The notes under the pieces were generated by a model that worked only from the letters and a program-made list of their open reading frames with translations, did no database searches and was not told where the DNA came from. The position numbers were made by a program, and so were the translations under genes. From Eubacteriales bacterium (GTDB taxonomy: Bacteria; Bacillota; Clostridia; Oscillospirales; CAG-382): a stretch of DNA of 14,499 nucleotides. Below are positions 1-6,974 of this stretch, piece by piece (position 1 is the stretch's first letter; every line of letters begins with the position of its first letter). The stretch is taken from assembly GCA_028701715.1 (NCBI GenBank), contig JAQVQF010000036.1, forward strand, positions 1-14,499. The letters run 5' to 3'.

Positions 1-1
1 C

Positions 2-634
2 TTGAAGGAATGCGGCGTGGAGGTCTACTTCGATGATCAGGAGTTCGGCAGTTTCAACCCCGAAGCCGAGCAATTGATTGCCCTCTACTGCAGCGTTGCC
101 GAAGGCGAGAACAAGTCCCACAGCGAAGATGTACGTTGGGGCTTGAAACGCCATGCCGAAAACGGCACATCAAAACTCTACAACAAGCCGTGCTACGGTT
201 ATCGGCAAAACGAAGACGGCGAGCTTGAAATCGTAGAGGAAGAAGCTGTTATCGTCCGCAGGGTATATGCCATGTATTTGAGCGGCATGAGCATCGTGAA
301 AATCAAAGCCGCCCTTGAGAATGACAACATCCTATCTCCGACCGGCAAAAAACAGTGGTCAAAGCACACGCTGGAGTTCATGCTTACCAACACAAAATAT
401 CATGGTACCGCCGTTATCTTCAAAACTCACACGCCGGAATACAAGGCAAAGCGGAAAGTCAACGACGGCGAAGTGAATAGTTACGCCGCAGAGGGCAATA
501 ACGAGCCGATTATCCCGGAAGAAATGTTTAACAGAGTCCAGGAGGAGCGTACTCGCCGGAGCAATGTCGAGGTCGGGGAGGATGGCGTCAAGTACCGTAA
601 ATCCACGAAGTACTCGGCAAAAAAGAAGGAATAG
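2..634 (+). CDS. Serine site-specific recombinase, 5'-truncated by window edge
   Basis: This is the C-terminal part of a resolvase/invertase-type serine recombinase, an enzyme that cuts and rejoins DNA at paired att or res sites. The first ~50 residues are the end of the catalytic domain (FDDQEFGSF, then the long helix AEQLIALYCSVAEGENKSHS). They are followed by a Recombinase (PF07508-type) DNA-binding domain with YGYRQNEDG at about 65-73 and TKYHGTAVI near 131. The nucleophilic serine lies upstream of the window, so the apparent TTG start at position 2 is not the real start. The protein stops at KYSAKKKE, where large serine recombinases normally continue into a zinc ribbon and coiled coil. 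It is therefore either a naturally short form or 3'-truncated. It points toward the 3' end of ssrA, a classic island integration site. The family call is strong; whether the protein is active is unknown. Confidence 0.85.
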   Translation: MKECGVEVYFDDQEFGSFNPEAEQLIALYCSVAEGENKSHSEDVRWGLKRHAENGTSKLYNKPCYGYRQNEDGELEIVEEEAVIVRRVYAMYLSGMSIVKIKAALENDNILSPTGKKQWSKHTLEFMLTNTKYHGTAVIFKTHTPEYKAKRKVNDGEVNSYAAEGNNEPIIPEEMFNRVQEERTRRSNVEVGEDGVKYRKSTKYSAKKKE

Positions 635-796
635 CCCAACATACACTTCTAATTAATGTGTTTAGGTGGAGCATTTTGAACCCTTTTATTTTTCCTTGTA
701 CTCCGTTATTTTTCATAGAACTATTTTATTTTTCCTCTTAGGGTATTCAAATTACCCCTTGAGCCGAGAATGCCGGAGAAACCCTATAACTCAGAA

Positions 797-860
797 AAAG
801 CCTGCAATACAAAGGATTTTGAATACCCTTGTCGGGCAAATCCCTTGTATTGCAGGCTTT
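797..860 (-). terminator. Long inverted repeat, probable distal terminator
   Basis: Positions 797-819 pair with 838-860 in a 23-base stem with a single mismatch (813/844) and an 18-base loop. Read on the minus strand, the stem ends in GCAGGC followed by five T, which fits a rho-independent terminator for transcripts leaving ssrA. On the + strand the T run is short (CTTTCTTG), so it would work less well for the recombinase gene. The stem is long enough that it could instead be a remnant of a palindromic repeat element. Confidence 0.55.
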
Positions 861-881
861 CTTGACACGAATAATAAAAGG

Positions 882-916
882 ATTGACCGTAGCATTGTAT
901 CAATGCTACGGTCAAT
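882..916 (-). terminator. ssrA-proximal terminator hairpin
   Basis: A perfect 16-base stem (882-897 with 901-916) and a 3-base loop begin only four bases past the 3' CCA of ssrA. On the minus strand the hairpin is followed by CCTTTTATTATT, a moderate U-rich tract. Position and structure fit the ssrA terminator or the 3' end trimmed to make mature tmRNA. Confidence 0.75.
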
Positions 917-919
917 ATT

Positions 920-1268
920 TGGTGGAGGCGGGGGGAATCGAACCCCCGTCCGAAAGCCTATTCACACTGTTTTCTCCGGGCGCAGACGCCGCTTTAATTT
1001 CCCCATATCCGCCGGGCGGCGTCGCCCTGCGGTACGGGTAGCTTCATTAATTCATGACCGCCGGCAAAGCTTAAGACGATTCACGTTCACTGCTGTGTCA
1101 CGCCGTATCCCGGACCGCAGTCCTTCCGGGTACGACGGTCACCGCTTAGGCGGCGACTGCTAAATTTTTGTTATTAGCGTTTAGTTTTAGTTTACGTTTT
1201 TTATGGAAGGCACGCTCTTCCGCCCGCTTACCTTGCTTCAAAACCCCCGTCGAAACCATTACGCCCCC
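920..1268 (-). ncRNA. ssrA: Transfer-messenger RNA (tmRNA)
   Basis: tmRNA rescues ribosomes stalled on broken mRNAs, acting with SmpB: it is charged with alanine, enters the A site, and supplies a short reading frame that tags the nascent chain for proteolysis. The 5' end GGGGGCG pairs with CGCCTCC near the 3' end (924-930) to form the acceptor stem. A discriminator A and an encoded CCA follow (920-923). The T arm has GGTTCGATTCC. The tag frame is 1146-1178 on the minus strand, reading ANNKNLAVAA and then TAA; the resume codon GCT (1176-1178) is inferred by analogy. The acceptor side near 1250 has the usual ATGGTTTCGACGG. The length of 349 nt is typical of one-piece tmRNA. smpB lies just upstream on the same strand, the classic neighbour. 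Confidence 0.96.
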
Positions 1269-1276
1269 ATGTTTTA

Positions 1277-1338
1277 CCGCAGAACTGTTTCCGCGGAACT
1301 GTTTCCGCGGAACTGTTTCCGCGGAAACAGTTCTGCGG
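1277..1338. repeat. 14-base tandem repeat and palindrome in the ssrA leader
   Basis: The unit AACTGTTTCCGCGG occurs three times in tandem (1283-1296, 1297-1310, 1311-1324) and then once inverted (1325-1338, overlapping the last CCGCGG). As a result 1277-1296 and 1319-1338 are perfect 20-base inverted repeats, and 1311-1332 is itself a perfect 22-base palindrome. The block lies between the predicted ssrA promoter and the mature tmRNA 5' end, so it would be transcribed into the precursor and removed by RNase P. Its role is unknown; it could fold in more than one way. Confidence 0.85.
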
Positions 1339-1381
1339 AAACGGGTATAACCGTTTTTCGTGACTTTGCGTAAGCATATAT

Positions 1382-1409
1382 ATTATATCGTTATGATGCG
1401 CTTTGTCAA
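1382..1409 (-). promoter_or_regulatory. Predicted ssrA promoter (sigma-A type)
   Basis: On the minus strand TTGACA (1404-1409) and TATAAT (1382-1387) are both perfect consensus hexamers with a 16-base spacer. Transcription would start near 1375, giving a leader of roughly 107 bases before the mature tmRNA. It lies just past the smpB stop codon, so ssrA has its own strong promoter even if smpB transcripts read through. Confidence 0.8.
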
Positions 1410-1460
1410 GCTTATTTTAGCAAAACATTTGTCAAATAAAGGAATAATCGTTGGAATATG

Positions 1461-1916
1461 TCAGAATTTTTCCCGTGCTGTTCTTTCCATCTCACGGGCG
1501 GCGGATTTTTTGGCGTCGTCCTCGCGCTTGTCATAAAGCTTTTTACCCTTGCACAAGCCGATTTCCAGCTTCACCCACTTGCCGTCGAAATACATCGAAA
1601 GCGGTATTATGGAATAACCCTGCTGCCCTACAAGCCCGAAAAGCTTGAGGATTTCCCTGCGATGCAGCAGCAGCTTACGCGGACGGTAGGGTTCGCGGTT
1701 GAAAATGTTGCCCTTCTCATAAGGGCTTATATGCATACCCTCGACAAAAATCTCTCCGTCCCTGATTTTACAATAGGAATCCTTGAGGTTGACCTGCCCC
1801 TGACGGAGCGACTTAACCTCCGTACCGCAAAGCTCTATCCCGGTTTCGTAGGTGTCGGTTACGAAATAATCGTGGTAGGCTTTTTTATTCGTTGTGATGT
1901 TCCTTTTTGTCGCCAT
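1461..1916 (-). CDS. smpB: SsrA-binding protein SmpB
   Basis: SmpB binds tmRNA and occupies the decoding centre in place of a codon-anticodon pair, so that tmRNA can enter stalled ribosomes. At 151 residues the protein has the usual family length. Conserved blocks are visible in order: TYETGIELCGTEVKSLRQGQVNLKDSY (residues 22-48), EGMHISPYEKGN (59-70), HRREILKL (85-92) and the basic C-terminal tail DKREDDAKK...REKF that forms a helix in the mRNA channel. The start is supported by AAGGG about nine bases upstream. The gene begins 24 bases after the thioesterase stop codon and is followed by ssrA on the same strand, the standard bacterial pairing. Identification is secure. Confidence 0.97.
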   Translation of the reverse strand: MATKRNITTNKKAYHDYFVTDTYETGIELCGTEVKSLRQGQVNLKDSYCKIRDGEIFVEGMHISPYEKGNIFNREPYRPRKLLLHRREILKLFGLVGQQGYSIIPLSMYFDGKWVKLEIGLCKGKKLYDKREDDAKKSAAREMERTAREKF

Positions 1917-1940
1917 AAAACAACCCTTTCGGAAAACGTA

Positions 1941-2654
1941 TCAGGCGAAAGAAATTTTCGCCTCGAAGCAGCTCTTTCCGCTCTCTTTGTTGACGCAGGA
2001 CACAATATGCCCGCTTTCGGTCTTTTTAACCTTGATATTCAATATGTCGCCCAGCCGCGCTTCCCCGTTATAATATATGCGGCAGGTTTTGACATGCTTT
2101 TCGATATTATACGGCGCGTAATCGTAAATCAAATCGGCGTAAACCGTATTGTTCATATGACTGTTCTCGTCCAGCTCGCTGAAAACGACTCTGTGCTCGG
2201 TTTCGCTTTCAAACCGCATTTCCTCAAGCAGCTTTCTGGGAAGATTTACGCCTTCAAGCGCCATTTCGGGATTTGTCGTGGTGTATTTGAGCATTGAAGG
2301 TCTAACCGGGATACGTTTGCTGTAGCTCATCAGCACCCAGTGGGTCGTCGCCTGCGCCACGGGCAGCCCGCTTTTGTAAATGACGAATTCACGGATAAAA
2401 ACTATACCCTGTATGTCGGTATTTAAAGTCATTATCTCAATTTCGTCGCCTTTTTTTATTTCCGCTTTGAAGGCTATACCCATTTTGATTATGACAAAAA
2501 CCAAATCGTCCCCGCGCATGTTCGCATAGGTCGCGCCGAATTGGTCGAGATCGTCGCAGGCGGCCTGCTGCATATGCTTCATAAGCGCCGAAAGCTTGAC
2601 GGTCCCGTCGGGAAATACCTCATAGCCTTCTATTTTTACTTTACTTTTTATCAT
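1941..2654 (-). CDS. Acyl-ACP thioesterase (FatA/FatB family)
   Basis: This enzyme hydrolyses acyl-acyl carrier protein to free fatty acid and ACP in the cytoplasm. At 237 residues it fits the bacterial double-hotdog form (PF01643-type). The first hotdog includes MKHMQQAACDDLDQFG (25-40) and the strand block around 85-110. The second carries DENSHMNN (162-169), matching the D-x-N-x-H signature of plant FatB. The likely catalytic set is Asp162, Asn164 and His166, with Glu198 (NGEARLGD) at the spacing of the FatB glutamate. GAAGGA lies upstream of the ATG at a rather long distance (about 12 bases). The gene sits 26 bases after the xer stop and 24 bases before smpB, so it is probably co-transcribed. 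Its chain-length preference cannot be read from the sequence. It could release fatty acids made by the fab operon at the right end of the window. Confidence 0.88.
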   Translation of the reverse strand: MIKSKVKIEGYEVFPDGTVKLSALMKHMQQAACDDLDQFGATYANMRGDDLVFVIIKMGIAFKAEIKKGDEIEIMTLNTDIQGIVFIREFVIYKSGLPVAQATTHWVLMSYSKRIPVRPSMLKYTTTNPEMALEGVNLPRKLLEEMRFESETEHRVVFSELDENSHMNNTVYADLIYDYAPYNIEKHVKTCRIYYNGEARLGDILNIKVKKTESGHIVSCVNKESGKSCFEAKISFA

Positions 2655-2680
2655 TTAGTTAAATTGTCCTTCCCGGTGTG

Positions 2681-3664
2681 TCATTTATGTACCGGCGTTT
2701 TATTAATACCCGCCAGGGGGTTTGCGTCCATGGCTTTTTCAAGATTTTTATCCGATACATGTGTATATATCTGGGTGGTGTTGAGCTGCTCGTGACCGAG
2801 AATATCCTTGAGCGTCCTCACGTCCACGCCGCCTTGATTATACATAAGCGTCGCCGCGGTATGACGCAGCTTATGAACCGAATAGCCTTTGTCACCCATA
2901 TCCGCTCTGCCGAGATATTTTTTAACCAGCCATTGTACGGTTTTGGTGGATATGCGTTGGTTTCTTTTTGATAAGAAAAGCGCGTTTTTAGAATTCTGCT
3001 TAACGGGTACGGAGCATTTGGAAGCGGTTTCGTTCCTCGCAGGGATATAATATTCAATCGCCGCGCGACAGGCCGAATTGAGATATATCACCCTCATTTT
3101 TCTGCCTTTTCCTGTAACGCGGAGCTTTTTCATATCGGAATCTATATCGGAAAGATTGATACCCACAAGTTCCGAAAGCCGCATGCCGCAGTTTAAAAAC
3201 AACGTGAGTATGCAGTAATCCCTTGCGTAAAAGGGCTCTGCTCTGTCGACCGCTTCAAGCAGATCGACGGATTCGTCGAGCGATAAAAATTTCGGCAGCG
3301 ACTGTTTTATTGAAGGCGCGTCAATATCCTTAGCCGGATTGTTTTCCACCAGCTTTGATTTGGAGGTATGATACTTGAAGAAGGCTTTCAACGCCGAAAG
3401 CTTGCGCGCCATGGTTTTGGCGGAAACCTTGCGTTCATGCGCCAAATACAACAGGAAAGCGTAAATATCCTCGGTTGTCACGGAGTTTATGAAAGCTCCG
3501 TCTATGACAGCCAAATCGGTTTTTTCGCTTTTTCGCGTATTTAAAAGATAGCGGAAAAACATATCGAGGTCATGATGATACTCGCTCACCGTCAGCGGCG
3601 AACGGTTCTGGATGACTTCTTTATACGAAAGAAACTGGATTATAACCTGCGGAGTCGCTTCCAT
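2681..3664 (-). CDS. Tyrosine recombinase, XerC/XerD family
   Basis: A 327-residue tyrosine recombinase of the Xer type, which resolves chromosome dimers at dif or catalyses related recombination. The N-terminal SAM-like DNA-binding domain spans about 1-105 (LTVSEYHHDLDMFFRYL; KTMARKLSALKAFFKYH). The catalytic domain follows with Arg162 (GMRLSEL), Lys186 (TGKGRKMR), His264 and Arg267 (HKLRHTAATLM), His291 (LGHEQL) and the nucleophile Tyr300 (TQIYTHV). All six active-site positions are present. Length and motif order fit a housekeeping Xer enzyme better than a phage integrase, which usually has an extra N-terminal arm-binding domain. AGGAT overlaps the stop codon of the upstream GH26-like gene 9 bases away, implying translational coupling. 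No dif-like site was identified, so XerC, XerD or a specialised paralog cannot be separated. Confidence 0.93.
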   Translation of the reverse strand: MEATPQVIIQFLSYKEVIQNRSPLTVSEYHHDLDMFFRYLLNTRKSEKTDLAVIDGAFINSVTTEDIYAFLLYLAHERKVSAKTMARKLSALKAFFKYHTSKSKLVENNPAKDIDAPSIKQSLPKFLSLDESVDLLEAVDRAEPFYARDYCILTLFLNCGMRLSELVGINLSDIDSDMKKLRVTGKGRKMRVIYLNSACRAAIEYYIPARNETASKCSVPVKQNSKNALFLSKRNQRISTKTVQWLVKKYLGRADMGDKGYSVHKLRHTAATLMYNQGGVDVRTLKDILGHEQLNTTQIYTHVSDKNLEKAMDANPLAGINKTPVHK

Positions 3665-3673
3665 AATTTTATC

Positions 3674-5590
3674 CTAATCGTTTTCGTGTATCTTGGGGAG
3701 CCATTCCTTGAATTTTGCTATTGTAAGATCAAGCTTATCATCGATATTGTAATAATTTGTTATATAATCTTTACCGCCGACATTCGCATAATCGTTGGCC
3801 GAAAACCAAACGGCCGCTTTGATTTCATTGGCAAATTCATAGCCTTCCTCGTTAGATTTGGAAAAGCATATAAACATTTGCTCCAACCATGCCGCTTGTC
3901 CCGCCTCCGTGCGTCCGAGAACGGTATCCTTATATGACGAGCTGCCCCAGTCATATTGCTTCGCGCCGCCGGCTCCGCATGCGAACTCCCCTATCATCCA
4001 GGGATAATTGTCAAACTGCGTGATATACTGCTCATATACTTCCGTATACATTGTTTTAAAAGAGGTAAGGTTGCCGTTGCCGGTCTCGTAATCGGTCAAT
4101 CCCAGCATCTGCACGTATTCGACACCGGGGAAATAGGTGAGATAAGCGCCCCAGTCGCAGTACGGACAGGTGATTTTTATGGGATTGAATACCCATATGG
4201 TATTATCGACGCCCTCTTCAATAAATATATTATAAAGCCTCTGCCAGGTCATTATAAATATATCGGGATCAAGCAGCGTCACCATGCCGCAGTAGGAGGT
4301 CCAGTCGGTGTTCATCTCGTTGTTAAGGCGGAATATAACCGGTTTGCCGTAGGCTTTGATATCCTGAGCCAGCTTGCGGAAATGGTCGTCGTAATTGCCG
4401 CGGAGTATATCGAACATGGGCGAAAAGCCCGCTATGGAGTTGTTGGTTGTTGTAAACTGATAGGTCAGGTTGAGCACGGGCTTGCCGTCGAAGCCGTTGC
4501 CGCCCGCGTTCTTGGTGACAAAATCAAGGTCCAGATAGCTGAGATCATTATACCAGCCTATGTGGAGATAGGTCATGAAGATTTCCGGCTGGTAATCTAT
4601 TCCCTCTTCACCCTGAAGCCAGTCGATATAGGCCTGATCGTTGCCCGCGTAGAAGAAGCCCCAGTCGGGCACGTCATTATTCATAAGCTTGTTATAATAT
4701 GCCTTTGTTTCATCCGACCAATATTCGGGTATTATCAGATCATATTGACCGACATGATTGGCGGATTCGCCGACGCTGTCGATAAAAGCCATAGATCCGA
4801 TCATGGCGTTGAATTTATCGTTGACCTTGGCGGCGGATTTCATAACCACAAGGTAACAGTTTTTATAATCGCCGTTTTTCCTGATAATGGCGATATTGTA
4901 ATAAGGCCGTTCGATCTCCTTGGGAAGCTTGATATACATATCGTATTCCGTGACCTCGTAGCCTTCAATAAGGTCGGTGTAGGTCTTGGACTGCGTGGTG
5001 CGCATAATATTGTTGGCGGAAAGGAAATTCAAGTCGCCTATTCGTGCCGTAAGCCATTCGGTAAAGTAGATATCCCAGCCGTCGGCGGTATTCGGGTACG
5101 GGTTTTGATCTTCCTTGGATATGGTTATCACCGCGTCGTCAGCGAAAAGCTTGCTGCGGTTTTCGGAAAGCGAAAAGTCGCCGGTAACTTCGGAAACGGG
5201 TATGGTTATCATATAGCCGTCCGCGACATTGACAAAACGCGCGGCTTCTTTTCCGCAAAAGATAAATTTGGCGTCGCCTTCCGCGGGGTCCTGCGAATAA
5301 TTGTCGTTTTGTCCGCCGTTGTAGTAATACTTGGCGTTATAAATATCCTGCGCGGAAGCAAGACCGGCGTCCGCGTCGGCGTAAAGTTCGTTCCAGATAA
5401 ACGATGTGTTTTCGTCGGGCACGGGTTCCGCGCTTTCTTCCGCGGATGATTCCGCTTGTTCCGAGGATTCCGCGGACGACGCGGTTTCTTCTTCGGAAGA
5501 GGTATCCTTATCCTCCTTGCCGCAGGAAGGAAGAAACGCAAAGGAAGTGAGCAAACCCAATAAAAACGCGAACGATACGAATTTTTTCAT
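3674..5590 (-). CDS. Secreted lipoprotein with GH26-like glycoside hydrolase domain
   Basis: A 638-residue predicted surface lipoprotein. It has a signal peptide with lipobox LPSC (Cys23), then a Ser/Glu-rich low-complexity linker (about 24-60), then an unrecognised domain of about 200 residues (65-275). The catalytic region runs from about 285 to the end. RLNNEMNTDW (421-430) resembles the GH26 acid/base motif, with Glu425 as candidate. WMIGEFACGAGG (531-542) offers Glu535 as nucleophile. The 110-residue spacing is close to that of known GH26 mannanases. GH26 enzymes mostly cleave beta-mannans, some beta-1,3/1,4-glucans or xylans; the substrate here is inferred only. GGAGG (complement at 5598-5602) supports the start, and a good promoter lies 75-105 bases upstream. 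It is the first gene of the run into xer, the thioesterase and smpB. The unusual NNEMN (not HEMN) means a related TIM-barrel family remains possible. Confidence 0.75.
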   Translation of the reverse strand: MKKFVSFAFLLGLLTSFAFLPSCGKEDKDTSSEEETASSAESSEQAESSAEESAEPVPDENTSFIWNELYADADAGLASAQDIYNAKYYYNGGQNDNYSQDPAEGDAKFIFCGKEAARFVNVADGYMITIPVSEVTGDFSLSENRSKLFADDAVITISKEDQNPYPNTADGWDIYFTEWLTARIGDLNFLSANNIMRTTQSKTYTDLIEGYEVTEYDMYIKLPKEIERPYYNIAIIRKNGDYKNCYLVVMKSAAKVNDKFNAMIGSMAFIDSVGESANHVGQYDLIIPEYWSDETKAYYNKLMNNDVPDWGFFYAGNDQAYIDWLQGEEGIDYQPEIFMTYLHIGWYNDLSYLDLDFVTKNAGGNGFDGKPVLNLTYQFTTTNNSIAGFSPMFDILRGNYDDHFRKLAQDIKAYGKPVIFRLNNEMNTDWTSYCGMVTLLDPDIFIMTWQRLYNIFIEEGVDNTIWVFNPIKITCPYCDWGAYLTYFPGVEYVQMLGLTDYETGNGNLTSFKTMYTEVYEQYITQFDNYPWMIGEFACGAGGAKQYDWGSSSYKDTVLGRTEAGQAAWLEQMFICFSKSNEEGYEFANEIKAAVWFSANDYANVGGKDYITNYYNIDDKLDLTIAKFKEWLPKIHEND

Positions 5591-5664
5591 AAAACTGCCT
5601 CCGTAAAATGGGATATTGATTGCGCGGAATGCGATCCGGGGCTGCCGGATACTGCATTTATTTT

Positions 5665-5693
5665 ATTATAACACATTTCAAGGTTGTTTTCAA
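5665..5693 (-). promoter_or_regulatory. Predicted promoter of the lipoprotein-xer-thioesterase-smpB run
   Basis: On the minus strand TTGAAA (5688-5693) and a perfect TATAAT (5665-5670) are separated by 17 bases. Transcription would start near 5658, leaving a leader of about 68 bases before the ATG at 5590, with a strong GGAGG site just before it. No other good promoter was seen between this point and ssrA. Confidence 0.75.
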
Positions 5694-5809
5694 GTGTTAT
5701 TATATTAAGCTTAATTTAAAACGAATGCGGTTGAAATCACTTTTCCCCGCTTGTAAAAACGAAGCCGTATATTGAAATACAAGGAACCGAAACGTAATTG
5801 TATATGCTT

Positions 5810-6166
5810 CTATGAGAAATACAGCTCCTTTCCGTCTCTCTTTGCCGATTGTATGATTTTATTTATATCGGGCGGGCTTTCCAGCACCTCATATAAGGGT
5901 ATGCCTCTTATACAAATGCCAAGCCTGAACACTCTTGCGCAATCGGTACATTGCAGGTATGCGTTATATGTATAAAAAAGCTCCTCGGATACTTCCTCCA
6001 TCATATTTTCAAACGAACAGTCTGAAACATATAAATTCAAATCTCCCTTTATGTACATCTTTTTCATAAACACGTATGTTTCGTTAAACAGCTTAAAAGG
6101 ATTTTTATCAGCCCTATAAAACATATCCCGGATTATTCGACATTTTTCGCACTGTCCGTCAGCCAT
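5810..6166 (-). CDS. Small protein with two CxxC pairs, unknown function
   Basis: An unrecognised 118-residue protein. It carries CEKC at residues 6-9 and CTDC at 73-76, with two further cysteines at 50 and 85. The two pairs could together hold one zinc ion, as in a split zinc ribbon. There is no signal peptide or membrane segment, so it is probably cytoplasmic. The middle is acidic and aromatic (FENMMEEVSEELFYTYNAYL, 52-71). GAGG lies about ten bases before the ATG, and a plausible promoter lies 40-65 bases upstream. It is a single gene, divergent from the DUF2089 operon and separated from it by about 400 bases. The proximity to another zinc-ribbon protein (DUF2089) may be coincidence. Coding status is likely because the frame is clean and start signals exist, but no homolog could be named. 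Confidence 0.6.
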   Translation of the reverse strand: MADGQCEKCRIIRDMFYRADKNPFKLFNETYVFMKKMYIKGDLNLYVSDCSFENMMEEVSEELFYTYNAYLQCTDCARVFRLGICIRGIPLYEVLESPPDINKIIQSAKRDGKELYFS

Positions 6167-6203
6167 AAGCTTATACCTCAGCTTTACTAATATTCTTAAA
6201 TTT

Positions 6204-6232
6204 ATTGTACCATATTGTTATTGATTTTTCTA
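6204..6232 (-). promoter_or_regulatory. Possible promoter of the CxxC protein gene
   Basis: On the minus strand TAGAAA (6227-6232) and TACAAT (6204-6209, preceded by TGG) lie 17 bases apart, upstream of the ATG at 6166. Each hexamer departs from consensus, so the call is tentative. Confidence 0.4.
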
Positions 6233-6425
6233 CCGATAATATATAAAAAGTATTTTTACCGGCCGTTTTATGCGTTTTATTTATTTTATATAACTATATT
6301 CTATATTCCGCCTTCCGGATAACGCCATTATATAAAAAGAGCACCTTTATGCTCCTCATAATATGTGTATAACAAGTTTATAATTAACTTTATTAATTTT
6401 ATTATTAATTTTTTTAATTTTATTA

Positions 6426-6454
6426 TTGACAATTGCACTTTTATTTGATATAAT
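6426..6454 (+). promoter_or_regulatory. Consensus promoter of the DUF2089 operon
   Basis: TTGACA (6426-6431) and TATAAT (6449-6454) are both perfect and exactly 17 bases apart. Transcription would start near 6461, giving a leader of about 110 bases before the ATG at 6572. So strong a core promoter suggests either high constitutive expression or control by a repressor; no clear operator repeat was found. Confidence 0.85.
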
Positions 6455-6571
6455 GATAACAGAACGATAAAACAGGATAAGCATATTAAAAAAATACCGT
6501 AAAGGTAAGCATTTGAATTAAACGCGAGATGGATATTGGATTTTTATGTAAACAAATGAAAGGAACGGACG

Positions 6572-6955
6572 ATGATTATAAAACAACCGGGTGCCTGCCC
6601 TGTTTGCAAAGGCAGGCTGACCGTTACAAAAATTTCCTGCGAAAGCTGCGGAACCGAGCTTACCGGCAGGTTTCCTCAATGTAAATACTGCGCCCTTGAC
6701 GAAAGGCTCGGCGCTTTTTTGGAAACATTTTTGCGATGCAAGGGCAATATAAAGGATATAGAAAAAGAGCTGAGCATATCATATCCGACAGTAAAAAATC
6801 TAATCGACGAGTTGTTATCGGCTTTGGGTATTATGTCAACCGAACCCGACAAAGAAAACTCACAGGATATTATCGATATTCTTGCCATGGTCGAATCCGG
6901 CGAAATTACAGCAGCACAAGCTTCCAAGCTGATCCGCGAAAGAAAAAAGAAATAA
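6572..6955 (+). CDS. DUF2089 family protein: zinc ribbons, helix-turn-helix, SHOCT-like tail
   Basis: A 127-residue cytoplasmic protein, likely a DNA-binding regulator of unknown target. Three cysteine pairs are visible: CPVC (9-12), CESC (23-26) and CKYC (37-40), consistent with zinc binding. A helix-turn-helix-like segment follows (GNIKDIEKELSISYPTVKNLIDELLSALG, 58-86), and then a SHOCT-like segment (DIIDILAMVESGEITAAQASKLIRE, 99-123). This matches the DUF2089 layout. The short SHOCT-like motif reappears at the N-terminus of the next gene 19 bases downstream, which suggests that the two proteins interact or share a partner. AAAGGA lies upstream of the ATG. DUF2089 has no established biochemical function known to me; the regulator role is inferred from the helix-turn-helix and the location. 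Confidence 0.85.
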   Translation: MIIKQPGACPVCKGRLTVTKISCESCGTELTGRFPQCKYCALDERLGAFLETFLRCKGNIKDIEKELSISYPTVKNLIDELLSALGIMSTEPDKENSQDIIDILAMVESGEITAAQASKLIRERKKK

Positions 6956-6974
6956 ATATTGGGGGGATTAATTT

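Larger units (their letters stand above)
635..919. other. Intergenic stretch between recombinase and ssrA
   Basis: No convincing gene is seen here. The stretch holds an AT-rich segment with two near-identical copies of TTTTATTTTTCCT (about 683-735). It also holds a 12-base inverted pair AGGGTATTCAAA / TTTGAATACCCT and two strong hairpins, listed separately, that are oriented to terminate ssrA transcription. Open frames on the + strand through this stretch run straight into the tmRNA and are shadows. Confidence 0.6.
6167..6571. other. AT-rich divergent regulatory region
   Basis: About 400 bases without a gene, between the divergent CxxC protein and the DUF2089 operon. It holds a candidate promoter for each side (listed separately). 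It also has a weak hairpin (GAGCA 6339-6343 with TGCTC 6350-6354) followed by five T on the minus strand. The middle, around 6370-6425, is almost pure A/T. Confidence 0.7.

Noticed and set aside
666..1163. A 165-codon + strand frame and nearby smaller ones
   Set aside because: They run antisense through the tmRNA gene and its terminators; there is no ribosome site or family resemblance.
1430..1435. A second TTGACA upstream of ssrA on the minus strand
   Set aside because: No -10 hexamer lies at 15-19 bases; the hexamer pair 1404-1409 / 1382-1387 is far better.
3956..5449. A 497-codon open frame on the + strand
   Set aside because: It lies wholly antisense to the GH26-like lipoprotein, whose signal peptide, motifs, ribosome site and promoter are all clear. 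The + strand product is a compositionally odd, repeat-like sequence with no domain.
6339..6359. Small hairpin GAGCA/TGCTC followed by a T-run on the minus strand
   Set aside because: The stem is only five bases and no minus-strand gene lies upstream to be terminated; kept only as a note within the regulatory region.
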